A DNA stretch of 6,164 nucleotides from an uncultured Eubacterium sp. (GCA_900551775.1 URXI01000259.1:1-6164); one strand, 5' to 3'; shown: positions 1 through 6,110, numbered from the stretch's first letter. Numbers and translations are program-made. The notes: a model not told the origin generated them from the letters alone.

Positions 1-2
1 AT

Positions 3-1190
3 GGAATGACCATTGAAGCGGCGTTACCATGGCTGAGGGAGAATAACTATGAACTGGTAGAGAGAATCAGGAAGGGGAAGTATACCCCATCTCCAGTCAG
101 GCGTGTGGAGATTCCGAAGCCGGAGGGAGGGATACGAAAGCTTGGTATCCCCACCGTAATAGACCGTATCATCCAGCAGGCAATGCTTCAACAGCTCATG
201 CCAATCTACGAACCATTGTTCTCGAAAGACAGCTTCGGCTATCGTCCGGGACGAGGAGCAAAAGACGCCATTCTCAGGATAAAGGAGTATATCGAACAGG
301 GATACACGAGGGCAGTAGTTCTCGACTTATCGAAATACTTTGATACGCTGAACCATACGATACTGCTGAACCTGTTGAGGAAACAAGTAAAAGACGAAAG
401 AGTGGTGCAGATGGTGAAGCGGTACCTGAAAAGTGGAGTGATGGAAAACGGTGTTGTGACAGAAACGAAGGAAGGCTCCCCGCAGGGAGGAAATCTATCC
501 CCACTCTTAGCAAACGCGTATCTGAATGAGTTCGACTGGGAGTTCCACAGACGGGGCGTACCGTGTATCCGCTATGCAGACGACATCGTACTGCTGGCAA
601 AGAGCGAACGGGCGGCAGAACGACTGCTGGAATCCAGCACGAAATATCTGGAGGCAAGGCTGAAACTGAGAGTGAATCGGGAAAAGAGCCGAACAGGCAT
701 TGTGTTCGCAATCCAAAATTTTAAGTTCCTTGGTTTTTGTTTTGGGAAGAACGGAACAGGGACCTATATCCGTGTCCATGGAACGTCATGGAAGAAAGCC
801 AAGGAGAAACTGCGCAGGCTTACTTCCCGGAGCAGGTGCGGGAGTATCATCCGAACCAAGGAAAAGATAAAAGTCTACATGAGAGGATGGCTGAACTACT
901 ATGGGATAGCGGACATGAAGAAAAACATCGAAAGCCTGAATGGATGGTTGTACCGCCGGATACGGATGTATATCTGGAAACAGTGGAAACTGCCCAAAAC
1001 CAGAATGAGGAAACTCATAGGACTGGGAGTAGACAGCCATTATGCGGCAACAATAGCCTACGACCGCAAGGGATACTGGTTCAATGCCGGAAACAAGGCG
1101 GTCAACTGGGCATTAAGTAAAGAAAGACTGATAAACTGGGGCTTTTATGACTTAGCCGCAGCCTATCAGTCTCTGCACACCAACTATTGA
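3..1190 (+). CDS. ltrA: Group II intron reverse transcriptase/maturase, N-terminus cut by window edge
   Basis: This multifunctional protein binds its own intron RNA, helps it fold and splice, and copies it into DNA at a target site. The frame is already open at position 3, where a Gly codon precedes the first ATG at 6. Family members usually have several dozen more residues before a GxDGMT-like motif, so the ATG at 6 is internal and the true start is off the window. Numbering from that ATG, the RT core runs about residues 30-245. It has the catalytic aspartate in VVLDLSKYFD (107), the SPQGGNLSPLLAN block (158-170) and the YADD active site (190-193). The maturase-specific domain (GIIM-like) spans about 265-342, including RGWLNYYGIADMK. 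The tail to residue 394 shows no HNH endonuclease motifs, so target entry probably relies on replication forks or hairpin targets. The gene appears intact. The ltrA symbol is used generically. Confidence 0.93.
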   Translation, partial: GMTIEAALPWLRENNYELVERIRKGKYTPSPVRRVEIPKPEGGIRKLGIPTVIDRIIQQAMLQQLMPIYEPLFSKDSFGYRPGRGAKDAILRIKEYIEQGYTRAVVLDLSKYFDTLNHTILLNLLRKQVKDERVVQMVKRYLKSGVMENGVVTETKEGSPQGGNLSPLLANAYLNEFDWEFHRRGVPCIRYADDIVLLAKSERAAERLLESSTKYLEARLKLRVNREKSRTGIVFAIQNFKFLGFCFGKNGTGTYIRVHGTSWKKAKEKLRRLTSRSRCGSIIRTKEKIKVYMRGWLNYYGIADMKKNIESLNGWLYRRIRMYIWKQWKLPKTRMRKLIGLGVDSHYAATIAYDRKGYWFNAGNKAVNWALSKERLINWGFYDLAAAYQSLHTNY

Positions 1191-1191
1191 A

Positions 1192-1224
1192 AGCGCCGTA
1201 TACGAGAACCGTACGTACGGTGCT
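1192..1224 (+). ncRNA. Group II intron domain V
   Basis: A 33-base hairpin starts with the catalytic triad AGC. The lower stem pairs 1192-1200 (AGCGCCGTA) with 1216-1224 (TACGGTGCT) over nine pairs including one G-U. The upper stem pairs 1201-1204 with 1210-1213 around a five-base loop, and a two-base bulge (CG, 1214-1215) lies on the 3' side. The length, the AGC triad and the asymmetric two-base bulge are the defining features of domain V, the catalytic heart of the ribozyme. It starts right after the RT stop codon, as in bacterial introns whose open reading frame lies in domain IV. Confidence 0.93.
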
Positions 1225-1226
1225 GT

Positions 1227-1259
1227 GAGAGGACGGCGGTTAATCACCGCCTCCTACTC
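1227..1259 (+). ncRNA. Group II intron domain VI with branch-point A
   Basis: The hairpin pairs GAG (1227-1229) with CTC (1257-1259), AGGA (1230-1233) with TCCT (1252-1255) and GGCGGT (1235-1240) with ACCGCC (1246-1251), closing a TAATC loop. The unpaired A at 1256 on the 3' side is the expected lariat branch point. The unpaired C at 1234 is on the other strand. The sequence after the stem, GATT, places the likely 3' splice site at about 1262. The exact splice base is inferred from family geometry. Confidence 0.9.
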
Positions 1260-1296
1260 GATTATTCTTTGCGTTAACCTATGGCAATCAAGCTGC

Positions 1297-1321
1297 CCAC
1301 TAAACCAGACCACTAAACCAG
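1297..1321 (+). repeat. Tandem duplication, CCACTAAACCAG(A/T)
   Basis: The 12 bases CCACTAAACCAG occur at 1297-1308 and again at 1310-1321, separated by a single A, giving a 13-bp period. The copies are identical across those 12 bases. This may be a replication-slippage duplication in the intron's 3' flank. It has no obvious function. Confidence 0.8.
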
Positions 1322-1395
1322 TTGTCCACCAACAAGTTTGGATACCCGATGCTGATTAAGGAGCTAAACGGAGACAGGCAGAATGAAGTATAATT

Positions 1396-1423
1396 TTGAT
1401 AGTTAGCGGAATTAATATAAAAT
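1396..1423 (+). promoter_or_regulatory. Possible sigma-A promoter for the cold-shock/ATPase gene
   Basis: TTGATA (1396-1401) and TAAAAT (1418-1423) are separated by 16 bases in an AT-rich stretch about 80 bases before the start codon. The spacing is slightly short and the -10 box is imperfect, so this is a candidate only. Confidence 0.35.
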
Positions 1424-1505
1424 ACTATGCATTATATTTTGATGCTGCTAAGGTTGTGGCATTGGCATGATAAAATGAAATTTTTTGCGAAGGAGAAAGA
1501 GATAG

Positions 1506-3183
1506 ATGGAAAAAGGGATTATAAGCAATAAAACGGAGAAGGGATACTGTTTTATCCGTTCATCAGCAGGAGAAAGTATTTTTGTACATATCAATGATGT
1601 AGGCAAGGAGGCTTATGAACAGTTGGCAAAAGGAAGCAGAGTTCTTTTTGATTATGAAGAAACTGACAGAGGTAAAAGTGCTACAAATGTAATGCTTGAA
1701 CCATCAGAAAGTCCGCATGGTAAGGTAATTGATTTTTCGGAGGAGCAGATACGAGATATGTTTGGAGATCTTGCTGCTGAAGATGAGAAAAAAGACCGTT
1801 TTAGTGCTTATTTCATAAAAACGGATGTCTATAAAAAATACACAATTATTTACCGATAAGGATACTTGTTGCCCATAAGGCATCGGTAAATCTGCAGTTT
1901 TCCAGATGTCTTATTTGGAGAACCTCAAAAATAATGTGCTGAGCATATGGGTTAAGCCGGATGATATACTTAGCATAGCTAATGCAGAGGATGGAACAGA
2001 TCCGTTAGAAATGATTAGGCAATGGAAATCAGGTTTGGAAGAACTTCTGGTAGAGAAAGTGGTTTCGAATTTCAATATCAGCAAGGATAACGACACCATA
2101 AATCAGATTTCCAGAAATGGATTAAAACTCACTGAGCGGATTGGGATGATAGTAAAAAAAGTGCAGGATGTTGTTGATGTTGATGCAATTAAAAAGAGCG
2201 TTGCAGATCAATATTTAAAAAACCATAAGCTAGTTATATATATTGATGATTTGGATAGGGCATGGAATGGGTCAAAGCAGAACATATACAGGATATCTGC
2301 TTTGTTAAATGCTGTCAGGGATATGTGTAATGAGTCAAACGAGCTGTGCTTTAGGATCAGTTTGAGAAGCGATGTCTATTATCTGGTCAGGACAGCAGAT
2401 GAATCAACAGATAAGATAGATGGAAATGTATTATGGCTTACATGGACAGAACATGAATTGTTGGCGTTATTGGTTAAGCGGGTACAAACCTATTTTGATA
2501 ATGACATTCCCGAAAAGGAACTATTAGATATGGAGCAACGAGAAATGTCTGTGTATCTGGGTGACATAATGGCAGATACATTTGAGGGGACTGGGAAATG
2601 GAACAACCGGCCTATCCGCTATATTTTTCTGTCACTTATCAGGAGAAGGCCACGTGACCTTATCAATTTATGTACTTTGACTGCACGCAATGCAAATGCA
2701 GAAGGCAGGAATTTAATTGTCACGGAAGACTGGGAAGAAGTTTTTGAGCAGTACTCTTCAAGCAGACTTCAAGATACAATAAATGAGCACAAATACGAAC
2801 TGCCAGATATAGAACGATTATTACTGGGAATGAAGCCAAGCCATAAGATGAAGAATACAGAAAAGCCATTTGTTTACGACAAAGAACGTTTAGTCCGTAA
2901 GATAGAAGGAATAATGCAAAATGGGAAATTTTATTTTGCTAATAATAAAGAATGTACGGTAAAAGAATTGATTGCTTTTATGTATAAAATCAACTTCTTA
3001 AATGCAAGGAAAGATGCGGCTGGCGGATTTATCGACAGAAAATATTTTGAGTATAATAAATATATAACTTCCAACAGTGTTGATTTTGGATATGATTGGG
3101 AAGTCCATCCGGCATTTCGTTGGGCACTGTATCCTGAAACCAGAGATATTTTTCGGTACACAGACATTCCTCAGAATTTATAA
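1506..3183 (+). pseudogene. Cold-shock domain/Sll1717-type P-loop ATPase fusion, broken by two frameshifts
   Basis: Two open frames, 1506-1859 and 1906-3183, are halves of one ancestral protein. The start is ATG 1506 after AAGGAG at 1490-1495. Residues 1-65 form a cold-shock domain with RNP1-like KGYCFI (12-17) and RNP2-like SIFVHI (24-29). A linker leads to the FGDLAAED and AYFIKTDVYKK region, which matches the opening of Sll1717-type ATPases. Restoring one base in the A-run 1833-1838 and one G at 1879-1880 rejoins the frames into about 559 residues. The repaired P-loop reads AHKGIGKS at about 123-130. In the second frame, counted from ATG 1906, follow Walker B IYIDDLDRAW (111-120), an arginine motif RSDVY (154-158) and RRRPRDL (246-252). 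ATG 1906 has no ribosome binding site and lies after the P-loop, so it is not a credible independent start. The role is unknown. An NTP-driven, nucleic-acid-sensing role, possibly in defence, is inference. Confidence 0.82.
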
Positions 3184-3261
3184 AGGTACTAAGGGCAGAG
3201 ATATGTAATGTCCATTGAATAAAAGCAGAAAACAGAATAGTGAAGCCAATACAAGGCTTAG

Positions 3262-3301
3262 AAAAGATGCGATTGCTATAAAAAGAAAAGCATCTTTTTT
3301 T
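3262..3301 (+). terminator. Rho-independent terminator after the ATPase gene
   Basis: AAAAGATGC (3262-3270) pairs with GCATCTTTT (3290-3298) over nine base pairs around a 19-base loop. A seven-base T-run covers 3295-3301. The loop is long, but the stem and T-run are convincing and the site lies about 80 bases after the stop codon. Confidence 0.65.
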
Positions 3302-3305
3302 GTGC

Positions 3306-3404
3306 AAAGGAGGTGATGCCGTTGGATGTTTGTTAATTTAGTATGAAATTTATTTATAAAAAGGAGGTGCTTTGTATGGTATTTATTTTGAAAGGAACAG
3401 CTGT
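3306..3404 (+). other. Two identical strong ribosome binding sites with only tiny or truncated reading frames
   Basis: The ten bases AAAGGAGGTG occur at 3306-3315 and 3360-3369. After the first, a six-codon frame (ATG 3326 to TGA 3346) overlaps by ATGA a second ATG at 3343. After the second, ATG 3376 has ideal spacing and opens MVFILKGTAV, then runs into DNA that on the other strand codes for the IS4-type transposase. The 62-residue product ending at 3564 is therefore probably a chimera: a native gene start cut by the insertion. I do not recognise the original gene. A small toxin or leader-peptide gene is possible because such genes carry very strong sites of this type, but nothing proves it. 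Confidence 0.35.
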
Positions 3405-3405
3405 A

Positions 3406-3847
3406 GACATCATAAATTGTGTTCAAATGCAGGAAGTTGCAGTGGTTCTTTGTCCTGTGTTTTCTGGTTTTTTCGGATTATACGGCAGGGTCAGGTCGGA
3501 GCCGTCTACAGCCAGGAGGCGGTATCCGTGGAACAGCTTTGGCCGGGTGTCTATTTTTTATTGAACTCCAGCAGAAGCTGATGGAATGCCTCGGAACGTA
3601 TCTTCTCTCTCTGCTGTACGAATGCCGAGACTGTCGGAAACCGCTGGAAATCAAAGAAATTCAGGATTTCCGTTGCAAGGGTGTTACAGATGAAGGACAG
3701 GATGCATTTTATCATCATGGTGAAATCAAAGGTCCGATGGCGGACGAAATCCTTTCCCGGTTTCCTGACGAACATATCCTTCTGCTCTGCGATGGAACGG
3801 ACAGTCTCAAAAAGTGCTTTCTTTACATAATCGGGTTTGTTGCTCAT
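3406..3847 (-). pseudogene. IS4-type transposase, N-terminal half, frameshifted and truncated
   Basis: On the minus strand, ATG at 3847 follows GGAGG (plus-strand CCTCC, 3856-3860) and opens MSNKPDYVKK. It continues through FVRHRTFDFT and FPTVSAFVQQREKIR, typical of the N-terminal region of IS4-type DDE transposases. The frame stops at 3551-3553 after 98 residues, right after an A-run (T6 on plus, 3554-3559). Adding one A restores IDTRPKLFHGYRLLAVDGSDL, where the DGSD (3495-3506) holds the first catalytic aspartate. A second shift near another A-run (T6 on plus, 3468-3473) restores NFLHLNTIYDV (3406-3432). Similarity ends there, so the rest of the DDE domain, including the later catalytic residues, is missing. 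The element cannot move by itself. A GTG at 3856 is a poorer start because it overlaps the ribosome binding site. Confidence 0.85.
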
Positions 3848-3935
3848 TGTGGGCACCTCCTTCGTCTAAGGGCTGCGCCGCATATGGACATTGCTTTGCC
3901 AAGTATTTTTGTGAAATATTTTCATAGATATTTAG

Positions 3936-3968
3936 AAAAAACAGAGCATATGTTTTGGATACTCTGTT
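3936..3968 (-). terminator. Terminator facing the IS4-type transposase gene from upstream
   Basis: CTCTGTT (3962-3968) and AACAGAG (3940-3946) form a seven-pair stem with a 15-base loop, and the minus strand continues into six Ts (plus-strand A-run 3936-3941). Read on the minus strand it lies upstream of the transposase start, where it would block transcription entering the element from outside. This is a familiar means of limiting transposase expression. Plus-strand termination is unlikely because no T-run follows on that side. Confidence 0.5.
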
Positions 3969-3992
3969 CTCCATTCATTTGGTGGACCGGCT

Positions 3993-4023
3993 AATGTCGC
4001 ACTTTGCTTAACTTAATGACATT
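3993..4023. repeat. Short inverted repeat AATGTC/GACATT, possible end of the IS4-type element
   Basis: AATGTC (3993-3998) and GACATT (4018-4023) are perfect inverted copies 19 bases apart, on the outer side of the transposase gene where the element's terminal region should be. No matching copy was found on the other side, which fits a truncated element. The exact boundary cannot be set from this sequence. Confidence 0.35.
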
Positions 4024-4252
4024 GGTCCTCCTTAAGAACACTTTCTATTGAATTTCCGATACTTCTGTTTCAGCAAATATGCCAGTTAAAAACCGGCAAT
4101 GCTTCCATGGTCATGTTAAAAAGATTCTTGCGGTTCGGACTCATGGGAAATCATTGTATATCCTTGCATTATGAGGTGGAGATTGTTCTTATTGACACAG
4201 TAGCAGGGATAATTTGTAATTTCTTTTGAGAAAAATATTTGTATAACTAACT
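4024..4252. other. AT-rich stretch without a recognisable gene
   Basis: Between the IS4-type element's presumed end and the IS110-like remnant, neither strand shows an open frame with a credible start and ribosome binding site, nor an RNA gene. It may be decayed insertion-sequence DNA. Confidence 0.4.
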
Positions 4253-4458
4253 ATGGAGAATATTGATCGGTATTGTGAACCACTGCATGTGAGTTTTCCC
4301 AGGCTGGTAATTTTGTATTTGCCGTGAATTCAAAGCTCATTAAAAATTTTGGCGACAACTATCATCGTAAAGTGAAATATGAAGTGGATGCTGTAAAAAT
4401 TGTCCAATGCATTTTTGACAGTTGTGGTATAATGATATCATCTAAGAGAGAAATCTAG
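4253..4458 (+). pseudogene. IS110-type transposase fragment, decayed
   Basis: The frame from 4279 to the stop at 4456-4458 reads EFSQAGNFVFAVNSKLIKNF and then GDNYHRKVKYEVDAVKI. This closely follows the conserved IS110 segment in which VNP.LIK..DNS.RKVKTDK.DA.KIA is typical, part of the RuvC-like catalytic region. Immediately upstream, another frame starting at ATG 4253 reads MENIDRYCEPLHV, resembling the MEsTG.Y segment that normally precedes it, so a frameshift lies around 4285-4292. The usual TDK.DA has become YEVDA. Nothing before 4253 or after about 4410 matches the rest of the roughly 400-residue protein. It is a dead fragment. Confidence 0.7.
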
Positions 4459-4829
4459 CGTATGCGTTCTGCAAAGAATCATTCAGGTAGCTTTTTATTA
4501 GTGACTCGTTGACGAGACTGACTGCTTGGGAACAAAACTGACTAGAGGACTTAGGAACAAAAGAATTTGGAGACGCCTTATCCCTTTCCTCCCAGTATTA
4601 ATGAAAAATGTTTTACCCTATACAGCAAGAAGCCCTGTTGCTGATTGAATGATTCAGTCAACGTATATTTCAGACTGCCAGTGCTCAAAGTAATGTTTGG
4701 TTAATCCTACGAAGAAGCCCTGGACTCGCTATTCTTTGACATCCGTGAGAAGGCTGGGAGATAGTATATTAAATAAAACTCGAATTTTTTAAAAAATAGA
4801 TGATCTACTGCAGATATTTGTAATTTTAA
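4459..4829. other. Long intergenic region, no recognisable gene
   Basis: No credible gene or structural RNA is visible on either strand. Items inside it are a small hairpin CTCGT-TG-ACGAG near 4504-4515, the direct repeats listed separately, a short unassigned open stretch EEALDSLFFDIREKAGR ending in a stop near 4763, and a 14-bp A/T palindrome ATTTTTTAAAAAAT at 4784-4797 just before the sigma-factor promoter region. The open stretch could be the tail of a lost gene but I cannot assign it. Confidence 0.5.
4518..4562 (+). repeat. Imperfect direct repeat ACTGACT...GGAACAAAA
   Basis: GGAACAAAA occurs at 4529-4537 and 4554-4562, a 25-base period. Each copy is preceded by ACTGACT (4518-4524 and 4537-4543), so two units of 20 and 26 bases lie side by side, differing in the middle. 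It lies downstream of the IS110-like fragment in otherwise empty sequence. Function is unknown. Confidence 0.6.
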
Positions 4830-4835
4830 TATAAT
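4830..4835 (+). promoter_or_regulatory. Candidate -10 box of the sigma-factor operon
   Basis: A perfect TATAAT lies 24 bases before the start codon, which would give a very short leader. No good -35 hexamer is present at 16-18 bases upstream, although the A/T palindrome at 4784-4797 could act as an UP-like element. An ECF-type autoregulated promoter was looked for but none is evident. Confidence 0.4.
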
Positions 4836-4859
4836 AAACATTAGACAAGGAGGGCAAAG

Positions 4860-5414
4860 ATGTTTTTCGCAATAATCCAAGTTCTTTATGATGGAATAAT
4901 CGATCTGGCCAAAGAGTATAAAACCATGATGTTCTCATTAGCATATTCTATCCTGAAAGATCATCAACTATCGGAGGACGCCGTGCAGGAGGCACTGTTA
5001 AGTCTTATGAAGAATATGGATAAGATGGACAACATCTATTCTGACCGCAGCAGGAATTATGTCTATACCGTAACAAAAAATAAAGCACTTAAGATGTACC
5101 AGAAAATAATGGGTGATAATACTGTCCAATTTTGGGATGCAGAAGAGTTAAATAATATAGGAGGGGAAGTAGATGTAGGGGCTTTTGCAGATGAATATGG
5201 CCTCACTGATGAGTTGTTGATTGATGCAATATCAAAGCTTGATAAAACCGACAAGGACATTTTATGTTATAAATACGGCGCGGGCTATAGTGGAAAAGAG
5301 ATTGCGAAGATGATGGAATGCAGTCCGGATTTGGTTTATAAGAGGATGCAGCGAGCCACTGCAAAATTAAAGGATATTATAGAAACTATGAGGAGTGAGG
5401 GCAAAAATGAATAG
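4860..5414 (+). CDS. ECF-type RNA polymerase sigma factor
   Basis: This is a small alternative sigma factor of the sigma-70 family that directs RNA polymerase to a specialised promoter set. At 184 residues it has the usual ECF length and two domains. Region 2 (about 14-85) contains LAYSILKDHQLSEDAVQEAL (27-46), the typical DAVQE core-binding helix, and region 4 (about 118-176) has ISKLDKTDKDILCYKYGAGY followed by a helix-turn-helix SGKEIAKMMECSPDLVYKRM. Regions 1 and 3 are absent, as expected. The start is set by a strong AAGGAGG at 4847-4853, six bases before ATG. The coding region ends inside the start of the next gene (8-base overlap), so the two are translationally coupled and the partner is very likely its regulator. 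The sigma factor's promoters and signal are unknown. Confidence 0.92.
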   Translation: MFFAIIQVLYDGIIDLAKEYKTMMFSLAYSILKDHQLSEDAVQEALLSLMKNMDKMDNIYSDRSRNYVYTVTKNKALKMYQKIMGDNTVQFWDAEELNNIGGEVDVGAFADEYGLTDELLIDAISKLDKTDKDILCYKYGAGYSGKEIAKMMECSPDLVYKRMQRATAKLKDIIETMRSEGKNE

Positions 5415-6045
5415 CAAACGGAAAGCAAAGAAAATTCTAAAAGCCTATGGGAAGGCCCTATACAAATCAAGGGTCGAGTATGTAGGCTCTTTTACAGAGG
5501 ATAAAACGCCGCTGATCCGTAAAATAAGCTATCGGCATTTGATGAAACGTTCTTTGGTGATCATCCTGGTACTGGTCATGGCATTATCATTGCTTGTCAT
5601 CGGAGCCAATGCAGTCGGCATCAAGTTCTTGAACCTGTCGTTCTTTGAGAAAGAAGACCACACTGAAGTGCTCGCTAAGGATGAGAACGTAGGTGATAGT
5701 GGAGAAAGTCGTTACGGATTTTATAAGCCAGGCTACATCCCAAATGGATTTATTTTGGCGGGTACGGATGAATTTGAAGGTGTGGAGATAACCTACTCTT
5801 ACACAAATGATAATGATGAGTATTTATATATCGCGCAAAGTACGTCTGATGATTTCAACGCAACGCTTAACAATGAAGAGTGTGAAATGCGACAGGACAC
5901 AATCGATGACATGGAAGCACGAATTTATACATATCATGGGATAAAGAAAACCCTTGTGCTTCTAAAAAAAGGTAATGTCTATATACAGATCAGCGGGCCT
6001 GTGACGGAAGATGAGGTAAGGAAAATTGTCCGTGGTCTATCCTAA
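5407..6045 (+). CDS. Membrane-anchored anti-sigma-like protein with DUF4367-type C-terminus
   Basis: This 212-residue protein probably holds the upstream sigma factor at the membrane until a signal arrives. It has a basic cytoplasmic N-terminus (1-47, many Lys and Arg), one transmembrane helix at about 48-70 (SLVIILVLVMALSLLVIGA) and an extracytoplasmic part of some 140 residues. The last 110 resemble DUF4367: YGFYKPGYIPNGF at 103-115, then a beta-rich run ending KKGNVYIQISGPVTEDEVRK. The Y.P.YIP.GF opening and the closing Y.I.G.....E motif are typical of that domain. No zinc-binding HxxxCxxC anti-sigma motif is present. ATG 5407 is preferred to the in-frame GTG at 5395 because GAGGG at 5397-5401 sits at proper spacing before it. 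The ATG overlaps the sigma gene's end by eight bases. The anti-sigma function is inferred from context. Confidence 0.85.
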   Translation: MNSKRKAKKILKAYGKALYKSRVEYVGSFTEDKTPLIRKISYRHLMKRSLVIILVLVMALSLLVIGANAVGIKFLNLSFFEKEDHTEVLAKDENVGDSGESRYGFYKPGYIPNGFILAGTDEFEGVEITYSYTNDNDEYLYIAQSTSDDFNATLNNEECEMRQDTIDDMEARIYTYHGIKKTLVLLKKGNVYIQISGPVTEDEVRKIVRGLS

Positions 6046-6053
6046 TCAGTCTG

Positions 6054-6088
6054 ATAACCCCTGTTTGTAAGGGGTTATTTAATTTTTT
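6054..6088 (+). terminator. Rho-independent terminator of the sigma/anti-sigma operon
   Basis: ATAACCCC (6054-6061) pairs with GGGGTTAT (6071-6078) over eight pairs around a nine-base loop, followed by TTAATTTTTT to 6088. It lies nine bases after the stop codon and closes the two-gene operon. Confidence 0.88.
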
Positions 6089-6110
6089 GAAATTTTTTTG
6101 GTCGATAGCC

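Larger units (their letters stand above)
1..1262 (+). mobile_element. Group II intron, 3' portion (5' part lies outside the window)
   Basis: A reverse transcriptase/maturase reading frame is followed two bases after its stop by a domain V hairpin and then a domain VI hairpin, which is the standard 3' end of a bacterial group II intron. The predicted 3' splice site is about 1262, placing AT at the intron end six bases after the bulged branch-point A at 1256. The 5' splice site, domains I-III and the start of the protein lie upstream of the window. The element looks intact in the part that can be seen, and its base composition is visibly richer in GC than the AT-rich ATPase gene downstream, which fits recent arrival by retrotransposition. 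Confidence 0.9.
1263..1505 (+). other. Intron 3' flank and leader without a recognisable gene
   Basis: The first 120 bases have more GC than the rest and contain only short open stretches, one reading NKFGYPMLIKELNGD after 1330. That could be a worn coding remnant of whatever the intron entered, but I do not recognise it. From about 1390 the DNA becomes AT-rich and looks like a promoter and leader for the gene at 1506. No RNA gene is evident. Confidence 0.5.

Noticed and set aside
274..711. Open frames on the minus strand and in another plus frame inside 274-1120
   Set aside because: They lie wholly within the reverse transcriptase gene, have low-complexity or unlikely composition, and lack ribosome binding sites. 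They are shadows.
1..1190. Reverse transcriptase as a defence-type RT or retron
   Set aside because: The GIIM-type maturase domain and the domain V/VI RNA directly after the stop show it is a group II intron protein.
1506..1859. Stand-alone cold-shock protein
   Set aside because: Residues 80-117 match the opening of an Sll1717-type ATPase and continue into the next frames after repair, and 117 residues is too long for a simple cold-shock protein.
3178..3426. Minus-strand frame of 82 residues with a hydrophobic C-terminus that might pass for a membrane peptide
   Set aside because: Its first residues, NTIYDV, belong to the IS4-type transposase remnant. The rest is antisense to the ATPase terminator and the ribosome-binding-site region, so it is read-through of a broken frame.
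3419..3994. Plus-strand frame of 191 residues
   Set aside because: It is the antisense of the IS4-type transposase remnant and has no ribosome binding site.
4504..4562. CRISPR-like repeat
   Set aside because: Only two imperfect units of unequal length are present, with no spacer pattern and no cas genes.
4693..4763. Possible small gene tail EEALDSLFFDIREKAGR
   Set aside because: There is no start codon with a ribosome binding site and upstream stops are close. The fragment could not be matched to a known family from memory.
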